The notes under the pieces: model-generated | What the model was told of the DNA's origin: nothing | Seen by the model: the letters and a program-made list of their open reading frames with translations, nothing else | Databases searched by the model: none | From: CAYOXD01 sp964407825 | GTDB lineage: Bacteria > Desulfobacterota > Desulfobacteria > Desulfobacterales > JAFDDL01 | NCBI GenBank assembly: GCA_964407825.1 | Contig: CAYOXD010000031.1 | Span: 1 to 27,086, forward strand | Direction of reading: 5' to 3' | DNA: 27,086 nt | Position numbers and translations under genes: made by a program | In this document: in pieces, positions 1 through 8,813 of the stretch | Numbering within the stretch: position 1 is the stretch's first letter | Layout: every line of letters begins with the position of its first letter

Positions 1-680
1 TCCTCGATCCGCTTCCTGGCCGCTTCGATCCGGGTTTCGATCTGCTCCTGGCCCTCCACCTTTCCAGCGGCGATCCGGCTCATGTCCAGCGAATGGAAGA
101 GATAGAGCTTGCAGCCGATCTCCTTTGCCACCCACAGGGCGAAGGCGAAAGCCGACTGGGAGGCCTTGGAAAAATCAGCGCCGAAAACGATGTTGGAAAA
201 ATACCAGAAGCAATTGGCGCAGGGCCGGCTGACGATCAGAACCGGCGCCCGGGCGGCCTTGGCCACCCGCTGCATGGTGCTGCCCACGATGTTGCGAAAC
301 CGCATGGCGCCGATCTCTTCTTCCCGCGTATGGGCGCCCATGACGATCAGGTCCACATCCTCCTTACGGGCAAAACGCAAAATCTCCGTGTGGGGCACCC
401 CGACCCGGGTCTCGATGGTGCAGTTTCGGGTCTTTTCCAGTTGCACCGCGTAGGTGTTCTTGATCTCGTCCTTGACCCATTCGGTATAGTCGGCGTCGAA
501 GCTGTCCTGTTCGCCGGTGCGGATGTCCGTGGACATCGCACTGAAACCACGGGTCGGGATCCCGTACACATGGAAGAGGGTGAGCTGGGATCCGTATTTG
601 TTGGCCAGATCAAAGGCCACCTTGGCCGCATGGTCGCAGGTGGGGGACGCAGTGGTCGCAAACAGTATTTTCTTAAACAT
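1..680 (-). CDS. Universal stress protein (UspA family), 3' end cut by window
   Basis: A cytoplasmic UspA-type stress protein; 226 codons are visible and the C-terminal end lies outside the window. It opens with the family pattern MFKKILFATTASPTCDHAAK. The first Usp domain fills about residues 1-155 and ends in VGSTMQRVAKAARAPVLIVS, the usual nucleotide-loop and last-strand signature. A second Usp domain begins near residue 165 (FSNIVFGADFSKASQSAFAF), so this is the tandem two-domain form. The first-domain ATP loop is altered: it reads GAHT instead of G-x-x-G, with about five extra residues before GS, so ATP binding by this half is uncertain. The start is fixed by a strong GGAGGTG ribosome site, which overlaps the end of the upstream gene two bases away. 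The two are therefore almost certainly co-transcribed and translationally coupled. Confidence 0.9.
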   Translation of the reverse strand, partial: MFKKILFATTASPTCDHAAKVAFDLANKYGSQLTLFHVYGIPTRGFSAMSTDIRTGEQDSFDADYTEWVKDEIKNTYAVQLEKTRNCTIETRVGVPHTEILRFARKEDVDLIVMGAHTREEEIGAMRFRNIVGSTMQRVAKAARAPVLIVSRPCANCFWYFSNIVFGADFSKASQSAFAFALWVAKEIGCKLYLFHSLDMSRIAAGKVEGQEQIETRIEAARKRIE

Positions 681-682
681 AT

Positions 683-1222
683 TCACCTCCTCATTTCGCA
701 TTCCCCAGGGGTGGTATGAAACCCCAACTCCCAGGCAACGCCGTCTATAAATTCAAAGAGCGTATAGGCCGTCTCGAACTCGAGAACATCCACCCTGTCG
801 CCGAAAATAATGTGGCGGAGCTTTCCAAGTCCGATGGGGGCATCCACCAACGCGGGCAAATCCATGGAACGCAGGTCCAGGGGCTGTTCCCTTGAGGCCC
901 CGCGCAGGCAGGTATACAGCTCCAGCCGCGGCTTGCCTGGAAAGCCTATTATTTCGATGGTTTTCCCAAAATCGAGGGCCTCCTGCCCCGGGCAGGCGGG
1001 TGCCTCGCCAATCTGACGGTACCGATCCATCAGGCCCGGCAAGAATTCGCTGAGCCCCTGCAGAAGGGGGTACCGCGCGAGCATGCGGAAAAAACTCCGA
1101 AGGCAGTATCCGTCTGCCAGCAGGACCCGATCCCCCAGATGGCCGATCGGATTTTCCACCCCACCACCGGGGTGAACGCCGCTGTGAAGGGAGCCGTCGA
1201 TATGGAGGCTGATCTGGTTCAT
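683..1222 (-). CDS. Hypothetical protein (179 aa), coupled to the stress-protein gene
   Basis: I do not recognise this protein. It has no signal peptide or membrane segment, so it is probably cytoplasmic. It starts MNQISLHIDGSLHSGVHPGG and is a mixed alpha/beta soluble protein with many aromatic and leucine residues; two cysteines (in EAPACPG and YTCLRG) are the only obvious reactive residues. An upstream in-frame start at 1291 exists, but the stretch it adds has poor protein character. The ATG at 1222 follows a GAGG sequence by ten bases and is preferred. The stop is two bases before the universal stress protein start, so it is probably the first gene of a two-gene operon, with a candidate promoter at 1329-1356. 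A stress-related accessory role is only a guess from this position. Confidence 0.6.
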   Translation of the reverse strand: MNQISLHIDGSLHSGVHPGGGVENPIGHLGDRVLLADGYCLRSFFRMLARYPLLQGLSEFLPGLMDRYRQIGEAPACPGQEALDFGKTIEIIGFPGKPRLELYTCLRGASREQPLDLRSMDLPALVDAPIGLGKLRHIIFGDRVDVLEFETAYTLFEFIDGVAWELGFHTTPGECEMRR

Positions 1223-1586
1223 CCACTGTTTACCTCGCATGGGAAGTTGCGGGCACCGTAATGGGCGCCCGGTTGCCCCATGGAAATGCACAGGGTGTGC
1301 CGAACAGCGAGAGAAAGGGGGGGGATAAGATATAAATTGTGATTACGGAGTGTTAAAATCGGATAGGGACAGGAGGGGAGACAGGCGGCACCCCCCAGCT
1401 TGTTGCAAACTTGCTACATACTGAATCGCATCGCCATAGTCGACACCGCCATACCACGTATTAACTTATTGTTATTGCTGCATTAACATTCACATCAGGA
1501 TGGGATCGGCCCACACTCTGGATATTGCAACATTTTGCAACACGGAATGCAACGACAGGGACGGTAGCGACCCGCCCCCCCTTGCG
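1223..1586. other. 364-bp intergenic region with repeated TTGCAA motifs
   Basis: No gene is supported here. The stretch is AT-rich around 1440-1500. It holds the candidate minus-strand promoter at 1329-1356, a G8 run at 1317-1324, and four copies of TTGCAA or TGCAA-like sequence: near 1403-1408, at 1525-1530, at 1535-1540 and near 1549. The pair at 1525-1540 forms a perfect inverted repeat around a four-base centre (CATT). No GC-rich hairpin with a T tract follows the gene ending at 1587, so I cannot place an intrinsic terminator for the long minus-strand operon. Confidence 0.5.
1329..1356 (-). promoter_or_regulatory. Candidate sigma-70 promoter for the 1222/680 operon
   Basis: On the minus strand TTAACA (1351-1356) and TATATC (1329-1334) are separated by 16 bases, about 105 bases before the start codon at 1222. 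The predicted transcription start falls in or beside a run of eight C (G8 at 1317-1324 on the plus strand). The match is moderate and is based on consensus alone. Confidence 0.35.
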
Positions 1587-2231
1587 TCATTGCCCCGCCT
1601 GTCCATTCTTTGTAATTCGATCCTGCCATGCGGTCAATCGCGTGCCGACGAGGTCGCCGACCTCCTTTTCCACGTCCGCGATGGCGTCATCACAGTACTG
1701 GCTGTCGAGGTCAATAGTCTGAGAGATGTCGGCGCCGAGATCCCTGCCGGCGCTGTCATAGCCGCTGGCGTCCAGGCGCGCATGTGCCTTGCAAAGGCCC
1801 TGCCCCCTGCCTTCCAGCCGGACATGGAGCCAGACGATGTAGGCCGCGTCCGTTCCGTATTTCTTGCACATGGTGAGGCAGACCAGGGGCGAGTCCTCCC
1901 GGGCTTGTTTCATGAGGCGGTTGTACGCCGGCTCGGATACCTCGCCGGCGAAGGGATTGGTCACCTCGAATCCATGGCGGGTCAACGCCTCGTTGATGAA
2001 GCGCATCATCCTGCGGTAAAGGAGTGTTTGCATGCCGGCATCCTCCGTGCCCCTGCCCTCCTCGGTGTAGAAGGGCAGGACCACAATGCGGATGGGCCCC
2101 CTGTCGGTGCGCGCGTATTGTGGTCCCTCAAGACCGCCGGGATGGGAGATGCGGCCCACGCAGCCCCATAAGGATGGCAGAAGCAGCAGCGCCAGTATGA
2201 TCACCATCGGAAAGTGAAGATGTCTTCTCAT
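1587..2231 (-). CDS. Small outer-membrane lipoprotein, CsgG/LpoB-like fold
   Basis: A 214-residue lipoprotein. The signal sequence ends SLWGC, with Cys24 as the lipidated residue and no Asp at +2, which favours the outer membrane. The mature part starts a strand-helix domain with IRIVVLPFYTEE, then a long helix (TLLYRRMMRFINEALTRHGF), then KKYGTDAAYIVWLHV. This order (strand with 'VLPF', helix, 'lGadyiv' strand) is that of the CsgG/LpoB/FlgO/GNA1162 group of envelope lipoproteins; the match is by pattern only. It is the last gene of the long minus-strand set, 12 bases after the MscS-type gene, with AAGGA as ribosome site. A part in the same envelope assembly as the upstream genes is inferred. 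Confidence 0.7.
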   Translation of the reverse strand: MRRHLHFPMVIILALLLLPSLWGCVGRISHPGGLEGPQYARTDRGPIRIVVLPFYTEEGRGTEDAGMQTLLYRRMMRFINEALTRHGFEVTNPFAGEVSEPAYNRLMKQAREDSPLVCLTMCKKYGTDAAYIVWLHVRLEGRGQGLCKAHARLDASGYDSAGRDLGADISQTIDLDSQYCDDAIADVEKEVGDLVGTRLTAWQDRITKNGQAGQ

Positions 2232-2243
2232 GAGGGGGTCCTT

Positions 2244-4553
2244 CTATCTTGTCGCACTCTCTGCCTCAGCAGGCTCCAACAGTTGGACCTGCACAGGCCC
2301 CAGTGAGTCCACGTGGATATCACGCTGCGGAAAGGCTATCACGATATTGTTCTTGTTGAAAAGCGCAATGATCTGGTAGCGAAGATCGCTGGCGATTCTC
2401 TTTTTTTCCATGAGCCCCCGGACAATGATCCAGAAATAAATCTCGAACACCAACGCATTATCACCAAAATCATCAAATATGACAAACGGTTCAGGGGTAT
2501 TTAAAATAGAATCGTTTTTTTGCACCGCCTCCAGGAGCATTGCCGTCACGGTCTCTACGGGAGAGCCGTACGCCACGCCCACCACTACTCTGGCGCGGAT
2601 CATTTTATCCGACAAGGTCCAGTTGATGATGTTCTTTTCCAGAAAGCTGCTGTTGGGGACCAGTATATGAATGTTTTCTCCGGTCTTGATCCGTGTGCAA
2701 CGGGCGCCGATCTCCTCCACCCGCGCACATTTTCCCTCCAGTTCGATGAGATCGCCGATCCGGATGGGTCGTTCCGCCATGATGATAAACCCGCTGATGA
2801 AATTATTGATCAGATTCTGGGCGCCGAAACCAACGCCGATGGCGATGGCGCCGCCCAGAAAGGTAAATGCCGTCAGCGGAATATTCACCGTACGAAGAGC
2901 GAAAAGAACGACAAGCAGAAACCCCATATAAAGCAGCAGTTTCTCCGCCGCCGCCGCTGAACTCATCTTCAGGTTGCGCTTCTTGAGGCGCCCGGAAAGC
3001 AACCAAACGGCGCGTTTGACCAGCAGGATTCCCAAAATCAGAATGATGAGCGCCGTAACCACCTTTCTGACCGTAACCCCGTTATCGTCAATTACCCATA
3101 ATTCGAAATTCCAAAAGTTCTTAAACGTCGAGCCGGTCGCCAATATCCTTTCCCAAAGGGAAACCTTTTGGGCGTGCGTGGCAATCTCGTTTAACAACCG
3201 GTTGGAAAGCTGACGGGTTGCCAAGACCACCGATAGATATCCATCGCCGGATTCCTGGGCTTTTCTCAGAGCATCCAACTGATAGGCACTGTACTTCTTA
3301 ACGGAAGGGCCCTGGATTTCCATTTCCTTTTCCAGGGAATCAATCCGGGACTGCAACTCGACCTGACGGGTTTGATACAAGGCGATCGCCTGGCGTACCT
3401 GATCCTTGATCGCCGTGGTCTCTTTCTCCCAAAGATCCAGATCGTTCTGCGACACATCCTCCTTCAACAGCGCATAGCGGAATTTCCACAACTTCTCCTG
3501 GGTGTTGAGCAACTGCGTCATATCCTCTGTCTGCTGCAAGGTCTTTTCATAGGTCTCTTGCCAGGTTTTCAGAGCCTGCATGGCACTGTCGGTAACGGTG
3601 CTGTTCGCTGTTGCGCTGTCTTGCTGCCACGCGCGCTCCACCCGCTTTTGCGCATCTATGATGGGTTGGATGCGGTGGTTCAGCCGTATCTTCCGTTTAT
3701 TGATACGGGTGATTTCCTGCTTCAAGGCGGCGGGATCAAAGGAAGCGTCCTTTCGGATGGCATTCAGTTTCTGGGTGGCTATATCCTGTTTCAGATCATC
3801 CAGGCGCATTTGCGCTTTGATGGTACTACAGTTGAACTCCTGTAATTCAAATGAGGCTTTGCTGGCTTCCCGATCCAGCTGGGCCTGGATATATCTAAAA
3901 TTGTTCTCCGCCGCGGAGCCCTCTCTCGTTTCCACTTCCTCTCTAACCCGGCGCCAGGCCTGCTCCGCCGCATCCAAGTCCTTCCCTTTTTGGTCGAGAT
4001 CGCGATTGGCGGCTTTCAGCGATGATTCCAAGGCATCCTTTTCCTGGCGAACCGCGGTCACGGCATCCAGAAGGCTGTCGTAATATCCAAGAGAGTATGG
4101 TTTTTTTTCTTTTAGAATATACGCCCGGCCATTGGCCATGCGCTGTTTCAAGCTGGCAATTTCAGCGACAAGGGTTGTATTCATCTTCAATGCGTTCAAC
4201 TGGCGCTGATAGATGAACTCGATCTCCCGGAGGCGGGTCACATTCTGCCGTCGGGCCACCCGCTCGGAGGCGCTTCCTTGCTCGGCCAACACCGATTCCC
4301 TCTCGATTCTCTGGGCAACATTCACCAACTTGCCTTGAACATCGATGATTTGCTGGACCGAGTCCCCTGCTGTTGTGTCCGGGCCCGCGGCTATTACCGG
4401 CAGAACCCAGAATACCCCGCCCAGAGCCACCATGCACAGAAGCACTACCGTCTGGGCAACCCAGGTTCTGCACCGGGACTTCAAGGCATCCCTGTCCCCC
4501 TGATTCACGCGGTTGACTTCATCCGCCTTGGTTTCCAATCCATTCCTCCCCAT
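2244..4553 (-). CDS. Large MscS-family mechanosensitive channel with periplasmic coiled coil
   Basis: An inner-membrane channel of the long MscS/MscK type, about 769 residues, that opens under membrane tension to release solutes. An N-terminal hydrophobic segment (residues about 30-55, ending PVIAAG) exports a long region rich in K, E and Q (about 65-470), largely coiled coil. Then come transmembrane helices near 497-520 and 537-557 and the pore helix with GGAIAIGVGFGAQNLINNF, typical of MscS TM3. The beta domain follows (RPIRIGDLIELEG, HILVPNSSFLEKNIINW), then the alpha/beta C-terminus ending FPQRDIHVDS. Start choice: ATG at 4553 lacks a well-spaced ribosome site. A TTG at 4538 has GGGGAGG six bases upstream and may be the true start. 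It follows the SpoIID-type gene by about 34 bases, so an osmotic or envelope-stress function within the operon is likely. Confidence 0.9.
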   Translation of the reverse strand: MGRNGLETKADEVNRVNQGDRDALKSRCRTWVAQTVVLLCMVALGGVFWVLPVIAAGPDTTAGDSVQQIIDVQGKLVNVAQRIERESVLAEQGSASERVARRQNVTRLREIEFIYQRQLNALKMNTTLVAEIASLKQRMANGRAYILKEKKPYSLGYYDSLLDAVTAVRQEKDALESSLKAANRDLDQKGKDLDAAEQAWRRVREEVETREGSAAENNFRYIQAQLDREASKASFELQEFNCSTIKAQMRLDDLKQDIATQKLNAIRKDASFDPAALKQEITRINKRKIRLNHRIQPIIDAQKRVERAWQQDSATANSTVTDSAMQALKTWQETYEKTLQQTEDMTQLLNTQEKLWKFRYALLKEDVSQNDLDLWEKETTAIKDQVRQAIALYQTRQVELQSRIDSLEKEMEIQGPSVKKYSAYQLDALRKAQESGDGYLSVVLATRQLSNRLLNEIATHAQKVSLWERILATGSTFKNFWNFELWVIDDNGVTVRKVVTALIILILGILLVKRAVWLLSGRLKKRNLKMSSAAAAEKLLLYMGFLLVVLFALRTVNIPLTAFTFLGGAIAIGVGFGAQNLINNFISGFIIMAERPIRIGDLIELEGKCARVEEIGARCTRIKTGENIHILVPNSSFLEKNIINWTLSDKMIRARVVVGVAYGSPVETVTAMLLEAVQKNDSILNTPEPFVIFDDFGDNALVFEIYFWIIVRGLMEKKRIASDLRYQIIALFNKNNIVIAFPQRDIHVDSLGPVQVQLLEPAEAESATR

Positions 4554-4587
4554 TACCCGAACAAGAACAAAAATTTCCTCAGCGCGA

Positions 4588-6463
4588 TCATCGCCACAGC
4601 TTCTCCAGCTTGGCACGCTCGTAGTAAAAAGACAGGATCTTCTTGTAATTCTCCTTTTTCCCCAGGTATGCCGAGCCCCATTGGGAATACCCTACGCCGT
4701 GGCCCCAGCCGTGTCCTTTGAAAATGAAGGTGTTGCCTTCCCTTTCCAGTCCATAAAGAATCTCTGGAAGATTCAAGGCCCTGCGCAGGGTGGTGCGATT
4801 TCGCAGAACCATGCTTTTTCCATCCTGAAGGACCAGGCGAACCTTGACAATACGACCTGACGGCCCCCGCTCGTCGACTTTGATGGATTTGAGCCCATCG
4901 GCGTCCACACTGATCCGGTTAAGCGCGGCCACCACATGGGATACGGTAAATTGCCTCGTCCAGTCAGCCATCCGGCCTTTAAGGCTGGCCGGGTCCGGAC
5001 GGGCGACGAGGTAAGGCTTATACAAGTCGAAAATCGCATCGGAATCGGCGGTATACCCTCCGCTGTTGGCACTGAACATGGCCAGAATCGGCTTCCCCTT
5101 ATAGGTCAAGATCTCGCCGGAGGTGGCCCTGACCGCTTTGGTGCTTCGCGGGTTTTCCACGTGCATTCCGTCATAGGCCTGATCTCCAGCATAATCCACG
5201 AGATCATAAGCCCAATTCCGGCGGTGCAGCAATTGATAGTAAGCATAGGTTCGAGCCGCCACGGCCTGGGCCTTCAGGCTCTCGATAGGCCAGGAAGCCG
5301 GATTCTCGGAAGGAACCACGCTGAGCAGATAGTCTTCTATGGACAGGACATTGATGACCAGAAGCTTGCCGCCTCGAACACTTGCCACAAGCCGGCCTCG
5401 CAACCGTTTCACCTTTTTCCCGCAAACGATCTTCAGGGGCTTGTCACTACTAAAGGTCACGGCCCCATCAGCGGTCTGGGACTGATTGATCAGGAGTTTC
5501 CCCCTTTTGACACGAAGGGAGAATCGATCCCTACAGCCGAATCCGCTCGCACATACGCTGCCACCCATAATTTTTGCCTCTTCCGTGGCCTCACAGACGC
5601 GTACCCGGACCTCCGGCGCTTTTCGTTTCACGACATGCGGAGCCGGCGGCAAGGGCGTCGGTGGGGAAGGTTGTGGCGTCGGTGTGGGAGGTTTAGGTGT
5701 CGGTGTGGGAGGCTGCGGCGTCGGCGTGGGAGGTTTAGGTGTCGGTGTGGGAGNNNNNNNNNNNNNNNNNNNNNNNNNNNNNNNNNNNNNNNNNNNNNNN
5801 NNNNNNNNNNNNNNNNNNNNNNNNNNNNNNNNNNNNNNNNNNNNNNNNNNNNNTGGGAGGCTGCGGCGTCGGCGTGGGAGGTTTAGGTGTCGGTGTGGGA
5901 GGCTGCGGCGTCGGTGGGGGAGGCTGCGGCGTCGGTGGGGGAGGCTGCGGCGTCGGCGTGGGAGGAGCTGGACGAGGCATCCGGGCGATCTCGCCCAGAA
6001 GCGCCTCCGCCTGGAACCTGAACTTGCCCTTTGGAAACGCGCGTTGATAGTGTTCCAAGGTTTTTTTTGCCGCATCAAACCGCCGCATACTGAAAAGCAA
6101 AAGCCCTTGCCTGTATTCCGCGACTTCAGCGGCCGGTTTGTATACCTTGCCAACCTCCTGATACACCCTCAGGGCCTCTTCCGGCGCATCGAGAAAAGAC
6201 GACAGGAGGGTCGCTTTCGCCAAAAGCGCTTCGGCTTTCGTTTTTGGAATCGTCGTGACTTCCGCGGCGGTCTCATAGCACTCCAGCGCGTCCATATATT
6301 TGCCTACGTCGATCAGATAACTGGCGTAGTTGATATTGTACCTGGCCAGACGCTCCTTTTCCAGGACTTCGGAAGACACACCGGCAAGGGCCGAAACAGC
6401 GAATTCAAGGCTCAACACAAGCCCCAAAAGCATCAAACCGAAAAGCAGGTGCGATTTTTTCAT
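4588..6463 (-). CDS. TPR / Pro-Thr repeat / SpoIID-type glycan-cleaving protein (spans assembly gap)
   Basis: A secreted protein in three parts. A signal peptide (MKKSHLLFGLMLLGLVLSLE, cleaved near AVSALA) leads into TPR-like helices to about residue 160. Next is a low-complexity PTPTPKP/PTPTPQP heptad linker. The C-terminal SpoIID/LytB domain follows. SpoIID is known to cleave stem-peptide-free glycan strands; the catalytic Glu lies in VVPSENP (codon at 5305-5307), and the C-terminal HGWGHGVGYSQWGSA block is present. The 100-N gap makes it look like two overlapping open frames. However, the 1776 called bases are a multiple of three and the repeat phase agrees on both sides, so I call one gene. 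A GAGGGG site precedes the ATG, and the upstream gene ends 13 bases away. Likely role: trimming peptidoglycan around an envelope complex (inference). Confidence 0.85.
5657..5972. repeat. 21-bp tandem repeat coding for a Pro-Thr heptad, broken by a 100-N gap
   Basis: Units of 21 bp alternate between GTCGGTGTGGGAGGTTTAGGT-like and GTCGGCGTGGGAGGCTGCGGC-like forms; they encode PTPTPKP and PTPTPQP on the minus strand. Four full units and a 13-base partial lie left of the gap (5657-5753). A 14-base partial and five units lie right of it (5854-5972). Copy number is unknown because the gap is a fixed-size placeholder. Confidence 0.9.
5754..5853. other. Assembly gap of exactly 100 N inside the repeat
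   Basis: A run of 100 N is the usual placeholder for a join of unknown length. TGGGAG ends the left contig (5748-5753) and also starts the right one (5854-5859). A simple six-base overlap would keep both the 21-bp phase and the K/Q alternation, and so the reading frame. Confidence 0.95.
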
Positions 6464-6476
6464 TACCGGCGTCCCC

Positions 6477-8813
6477 TCACTTCCCCAGGTCCTGGAGATA
6501 CTGTTTCATAAACATAAGATTCTGGTCTCCGGGATTCAGCTTCAGGGCCCTTTCCAACAGGGAAAGCGCTTTTTCCTTTTGGTCGTGGGCCACGAGATAC
6601 TTCACATAAACCTGATAGAGGCGCACCTCATAGGGGAAGGCCTTGATGGCTTGCTCCAGGGTCTGGGTCATCTTTTTCTCCTCCCCGAGGTTACTCAGGG
6701 TGTAGACCAGGTAGAGGTAAACCTCTCTATCCGCCTTGAGCTTCGAGGCCTGAAGCAGTTCCTGGTATGCATCCCCGTACCTTCTTTCCTTGAACGCCGC
6801 GATCCCCCGGCTTTTATGGGACTCGAAGCGCTTGGATAGCTCCTCGGGCGTCAGCGCCTTTTTCACGGCAATAAGCACCTTCCGTCCCTGGGGATAGGGA
6901 GCGTCCAAGATACTTTTCACCAGGATATCGCCTTCTAGTTTAAACTTTTTGGCATCTGTCGTTCCCAGGTAGTTCCCCTCGAGAACCATCTTACGGCAGG
7001 TGCGGATATTGATCTTCGTGTTATTAAAAAAATTGCTGTCGTTCAGCGTCACCTCCCCGGCCGCCACATCCAGCCCCACGGCGTTGCGACTCAGTGTGGT
7101 GTCCTCGATGAAGCTCCTTCCACCCGCCACGACAACCGCCCGGTCGCAACCGGCGACATCGACCCCCTTCAGTCTTAAACTCCCGTCATTCTTGACCACG
7201 ATCCCCACCCCCCCCTGGCCTTGCACGGAAAACGCGTGCAGCGAAACATCGCCGCCGTCATTTTCCAGGCCTGAGGTGCAGCCTTTGACTATGGTGTTCT
7301 CCAATTCGGCCTGCCCTCGGGGGCCCACCACGATCCCCTGCCATCCCTTCCCTTCGAAGATCACGGGCCGCTGCGGCGTTCCCGCCACTTTCAAGGTACC
7401 GTTAACGATGATCCGGGCTTTCGGATCCAGAATGATTTTAGAGCCAGCCTGGATCTCAAGCGCCGTTCCCTCGGCAACCGTTCCGTCTCCCTTCAGCCGA
7501 TAGACGCCGGTGACCAGGGTTCCTGACAGGGCTCCGGTCAGTGCCACCTCATGATAGAAAGGAACGGTAACCCCGACGGTTCTGTCTTGCAATGAGCGGT
7601 TACCCGCTGGATCGACCGCCAGAACCCGATAATAATAGGTATGTCCCTGGGAGACGGTGGCATCCAGATAGCGAATTTCCTTCGTGTGCGCGATAACCGT
7701 GAAGCTACCGACCGGCGCCTCGTTCCGCTCCACGAGGAATTCCTTCAGATCCTCACTCTGAGGCAAGGCCCAGGTCAAGGCCACGCCGGCCTTACCGGCC
7801 TGAGCCTTGATATTCGCGGGAGCCGGAGGCGGAACGCCATCGATGGTCACGGTTCCGCCGGTTTCCAGCCAAACGCGTTCCACGCCGTTGGGCCGGACCA
7901 GATGAATACTGAGAGATTGATTTGAGGCCCGGTCGCCCTCCTGAACCACATAAATCCCCTTATAGACGCCATCCCCGTTGGAAGGCAGGGGCAGGTCTTG
8001 CTTGAAAGTTCCCAGATTAAAAGTAGCGGTCAGATTCTTTTCCGCAGTCACCTCGACGCGAATGGCCTCTCCGGCCGCGAAGAGCCTCTTGTCGATATTG
8101 GTGTCCACCGAGACGACCTCGGGCAGACTCGTTCCCCTGGGGTTGTCCGGAACAATCTGGCTCACCTTCCAGCCCCAATCGTAGACCACCAGCCGCATCT
8201 GTTTCCGGGACGATTCGTCTAGGAACGCGCCGACGATGGTTGCAGCGGCGCCCACGATACTGGTCGGCAGGTCTATCTTGCGCTTCGTCGAGGTGTCCCG
8301 CCAGGAGCCCAGTTCCTTCCCCTCCTTGTTGACCATCTTTATCCCGGCATTAATCTTGAATAGATCGTAAGCCACTGCCTTCACCATTGTAGCCTCGGCA
8401 ATCTCGGGATAGATAAGGCCGTCGACCTTCAGCTTTTTGCAAAGGTCCTTCGCCGTCATTTTCTTCCAGGCGTCGCCCCCCAGTTTCTGGTCCACCTGGC
8501 TCATCACCATCATTACGTAGCCCTTTCCCGAAAGCTGGTTTTGAACCACCCCCCGCACCAGGTTTGCAACGAATTTCCCCTTGTCGCTATCTGCCTTGAC
8601 GGAAAAGTCTCCGGCCATGCCTTTCTTTGGGGCAATAAACCTCGCGGGAAGGACCGCCAGGCGCGCCGGTAAGGCCGCCGGAGCCACATAGTGAACCTTC
8701 TCGGGTTTTGTCTTCCCCATGCCCGCGCAGCCCGCCAAGAGACAGGCCCCGCACAACACCCCCAGAATCTTCTGCCAACCCCTGGCCACTTTAACTCGTG
8801 GAGCTCCCATCAT
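6477..8813 (-). CDS. Multidomain lipoprotein: GNA1162-like, FN3, right-handed beta-helix, TPR
   Basis: A 778-residue lipoprotein; the signal ends LLAGC with Cys29 lipidated. Residues about 48-230 open with LAVLPARF and resemble the GNA1162/CsgG-like lipoprotein fold (VDGLIYPEIAEA as the family-type strand). A beta-rich part follows (235-325), then a fibronectin type III domain (about 328-418; YYYRVLAVDPAGN is its typical end). Next is a right-handed parallel beta-helix (about 445-625) with regular short strands and turns such as LENTIVKGCTSGLENDGG. C-terminal TPR helices (about 660-778) end ALSLLERALKLNPGDQ. It reads as an outer-membrane-anchored scaffold with carbohydrate- or protein-binding modules; no catalytic residues are evident. 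Its 3' neighbour starts 13 bases later, and its own start overlaps the AsmA-like gene by 23 bases, so it sits inside one operon. The ribosome site is weak (AGAGAG). Confidence 0.85.
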   Translation of the reverse strand: MMGAPRVKVARGWQKILGVLCGACLLAGCAGMGKTKPEKVHYVAPAALPARLAVLPARFIAPKKGMAGDFSVKADSDKGKFVANLVRGVVQNQLSGKGYVMMVMSQVDQKLGGDAWKKMTAKDLCKKLKVDGLIYPEIAEATMVKAVAYDLFKINAGIKMVNKEGKELGSWRDTSTKRKIDLPTSIVGAAATIVGAFLDESSRKQMRLVVYDWGWKVSQIVPDNPRGTSLPEVVSVDTNIDKRLFAAGEAIRVEVTAEKNLTATFNLGTFKQDLPLPSNGDGVYKGIYVVQEGDRASNQSLSIHLVRPNGVERVWLETGGTVTIDGVPPPAPANIKAQAGKAGVALTWALPQSEDLKEFLVERNEAPVGSFTVIAHTKEIRYLDATVSQGHTYYYRVLAVDPAGNRSLQDRTVGVTVPFYHEVALTGALSGTLVTGVYRLKGDGTVAEGTALEIQAGSKIILDPKARIIVNGTLKVAGTPQRPVIFEGKGWQGIVVGPRGQAELENTIVKGCTSGLENDGGDVSLHAFSVQGQGGVGIVVKNDGSLRLKGVDVAGCDRAVVVAGGRSFIEDTTLSRNAVGLDVAAGEVTLNDSNFFNNTKINIRTCRKMVLEGNYLGTTDAKKFKLEGDILVKSILDAPYPQGRKVLIAVKKALTPEELSKRFESHKSRGIAAFKERRYGDAYQELLQASKLKADREVYLYLVYTLSNLGEEKKMTQTLEQAIKAFPYEVRLYQVYVKYLVAHDQKEKALSLLERALKLNPGDQNLMFMKQYLQDLGK

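Noticed and set aside
93..719. Plus-strand frame of 208 codons at the left end
   Set aside because: It lies opposite the universal stress protein gene, whose motifs are clear; no ribosome site.
4554..4616. Longer N-terminus of the MscS-type protein starting at 4616
   Set aside because: It would overlap the SpoIID-type gene, and the added residues have no export or membrane character.
5657..5972. CRISPR-like array
   Set aside because: Units are contiguous 21-mers without spacers and are in coding frame.
5735..6463. Separate TPR gene ending in the gap, or a frameshifted pseudogene with the SpoIID part
   Set aside because: The apparent break comes only from the fixed 100-N placeholder; base count and repeat phase support one continuous gene.
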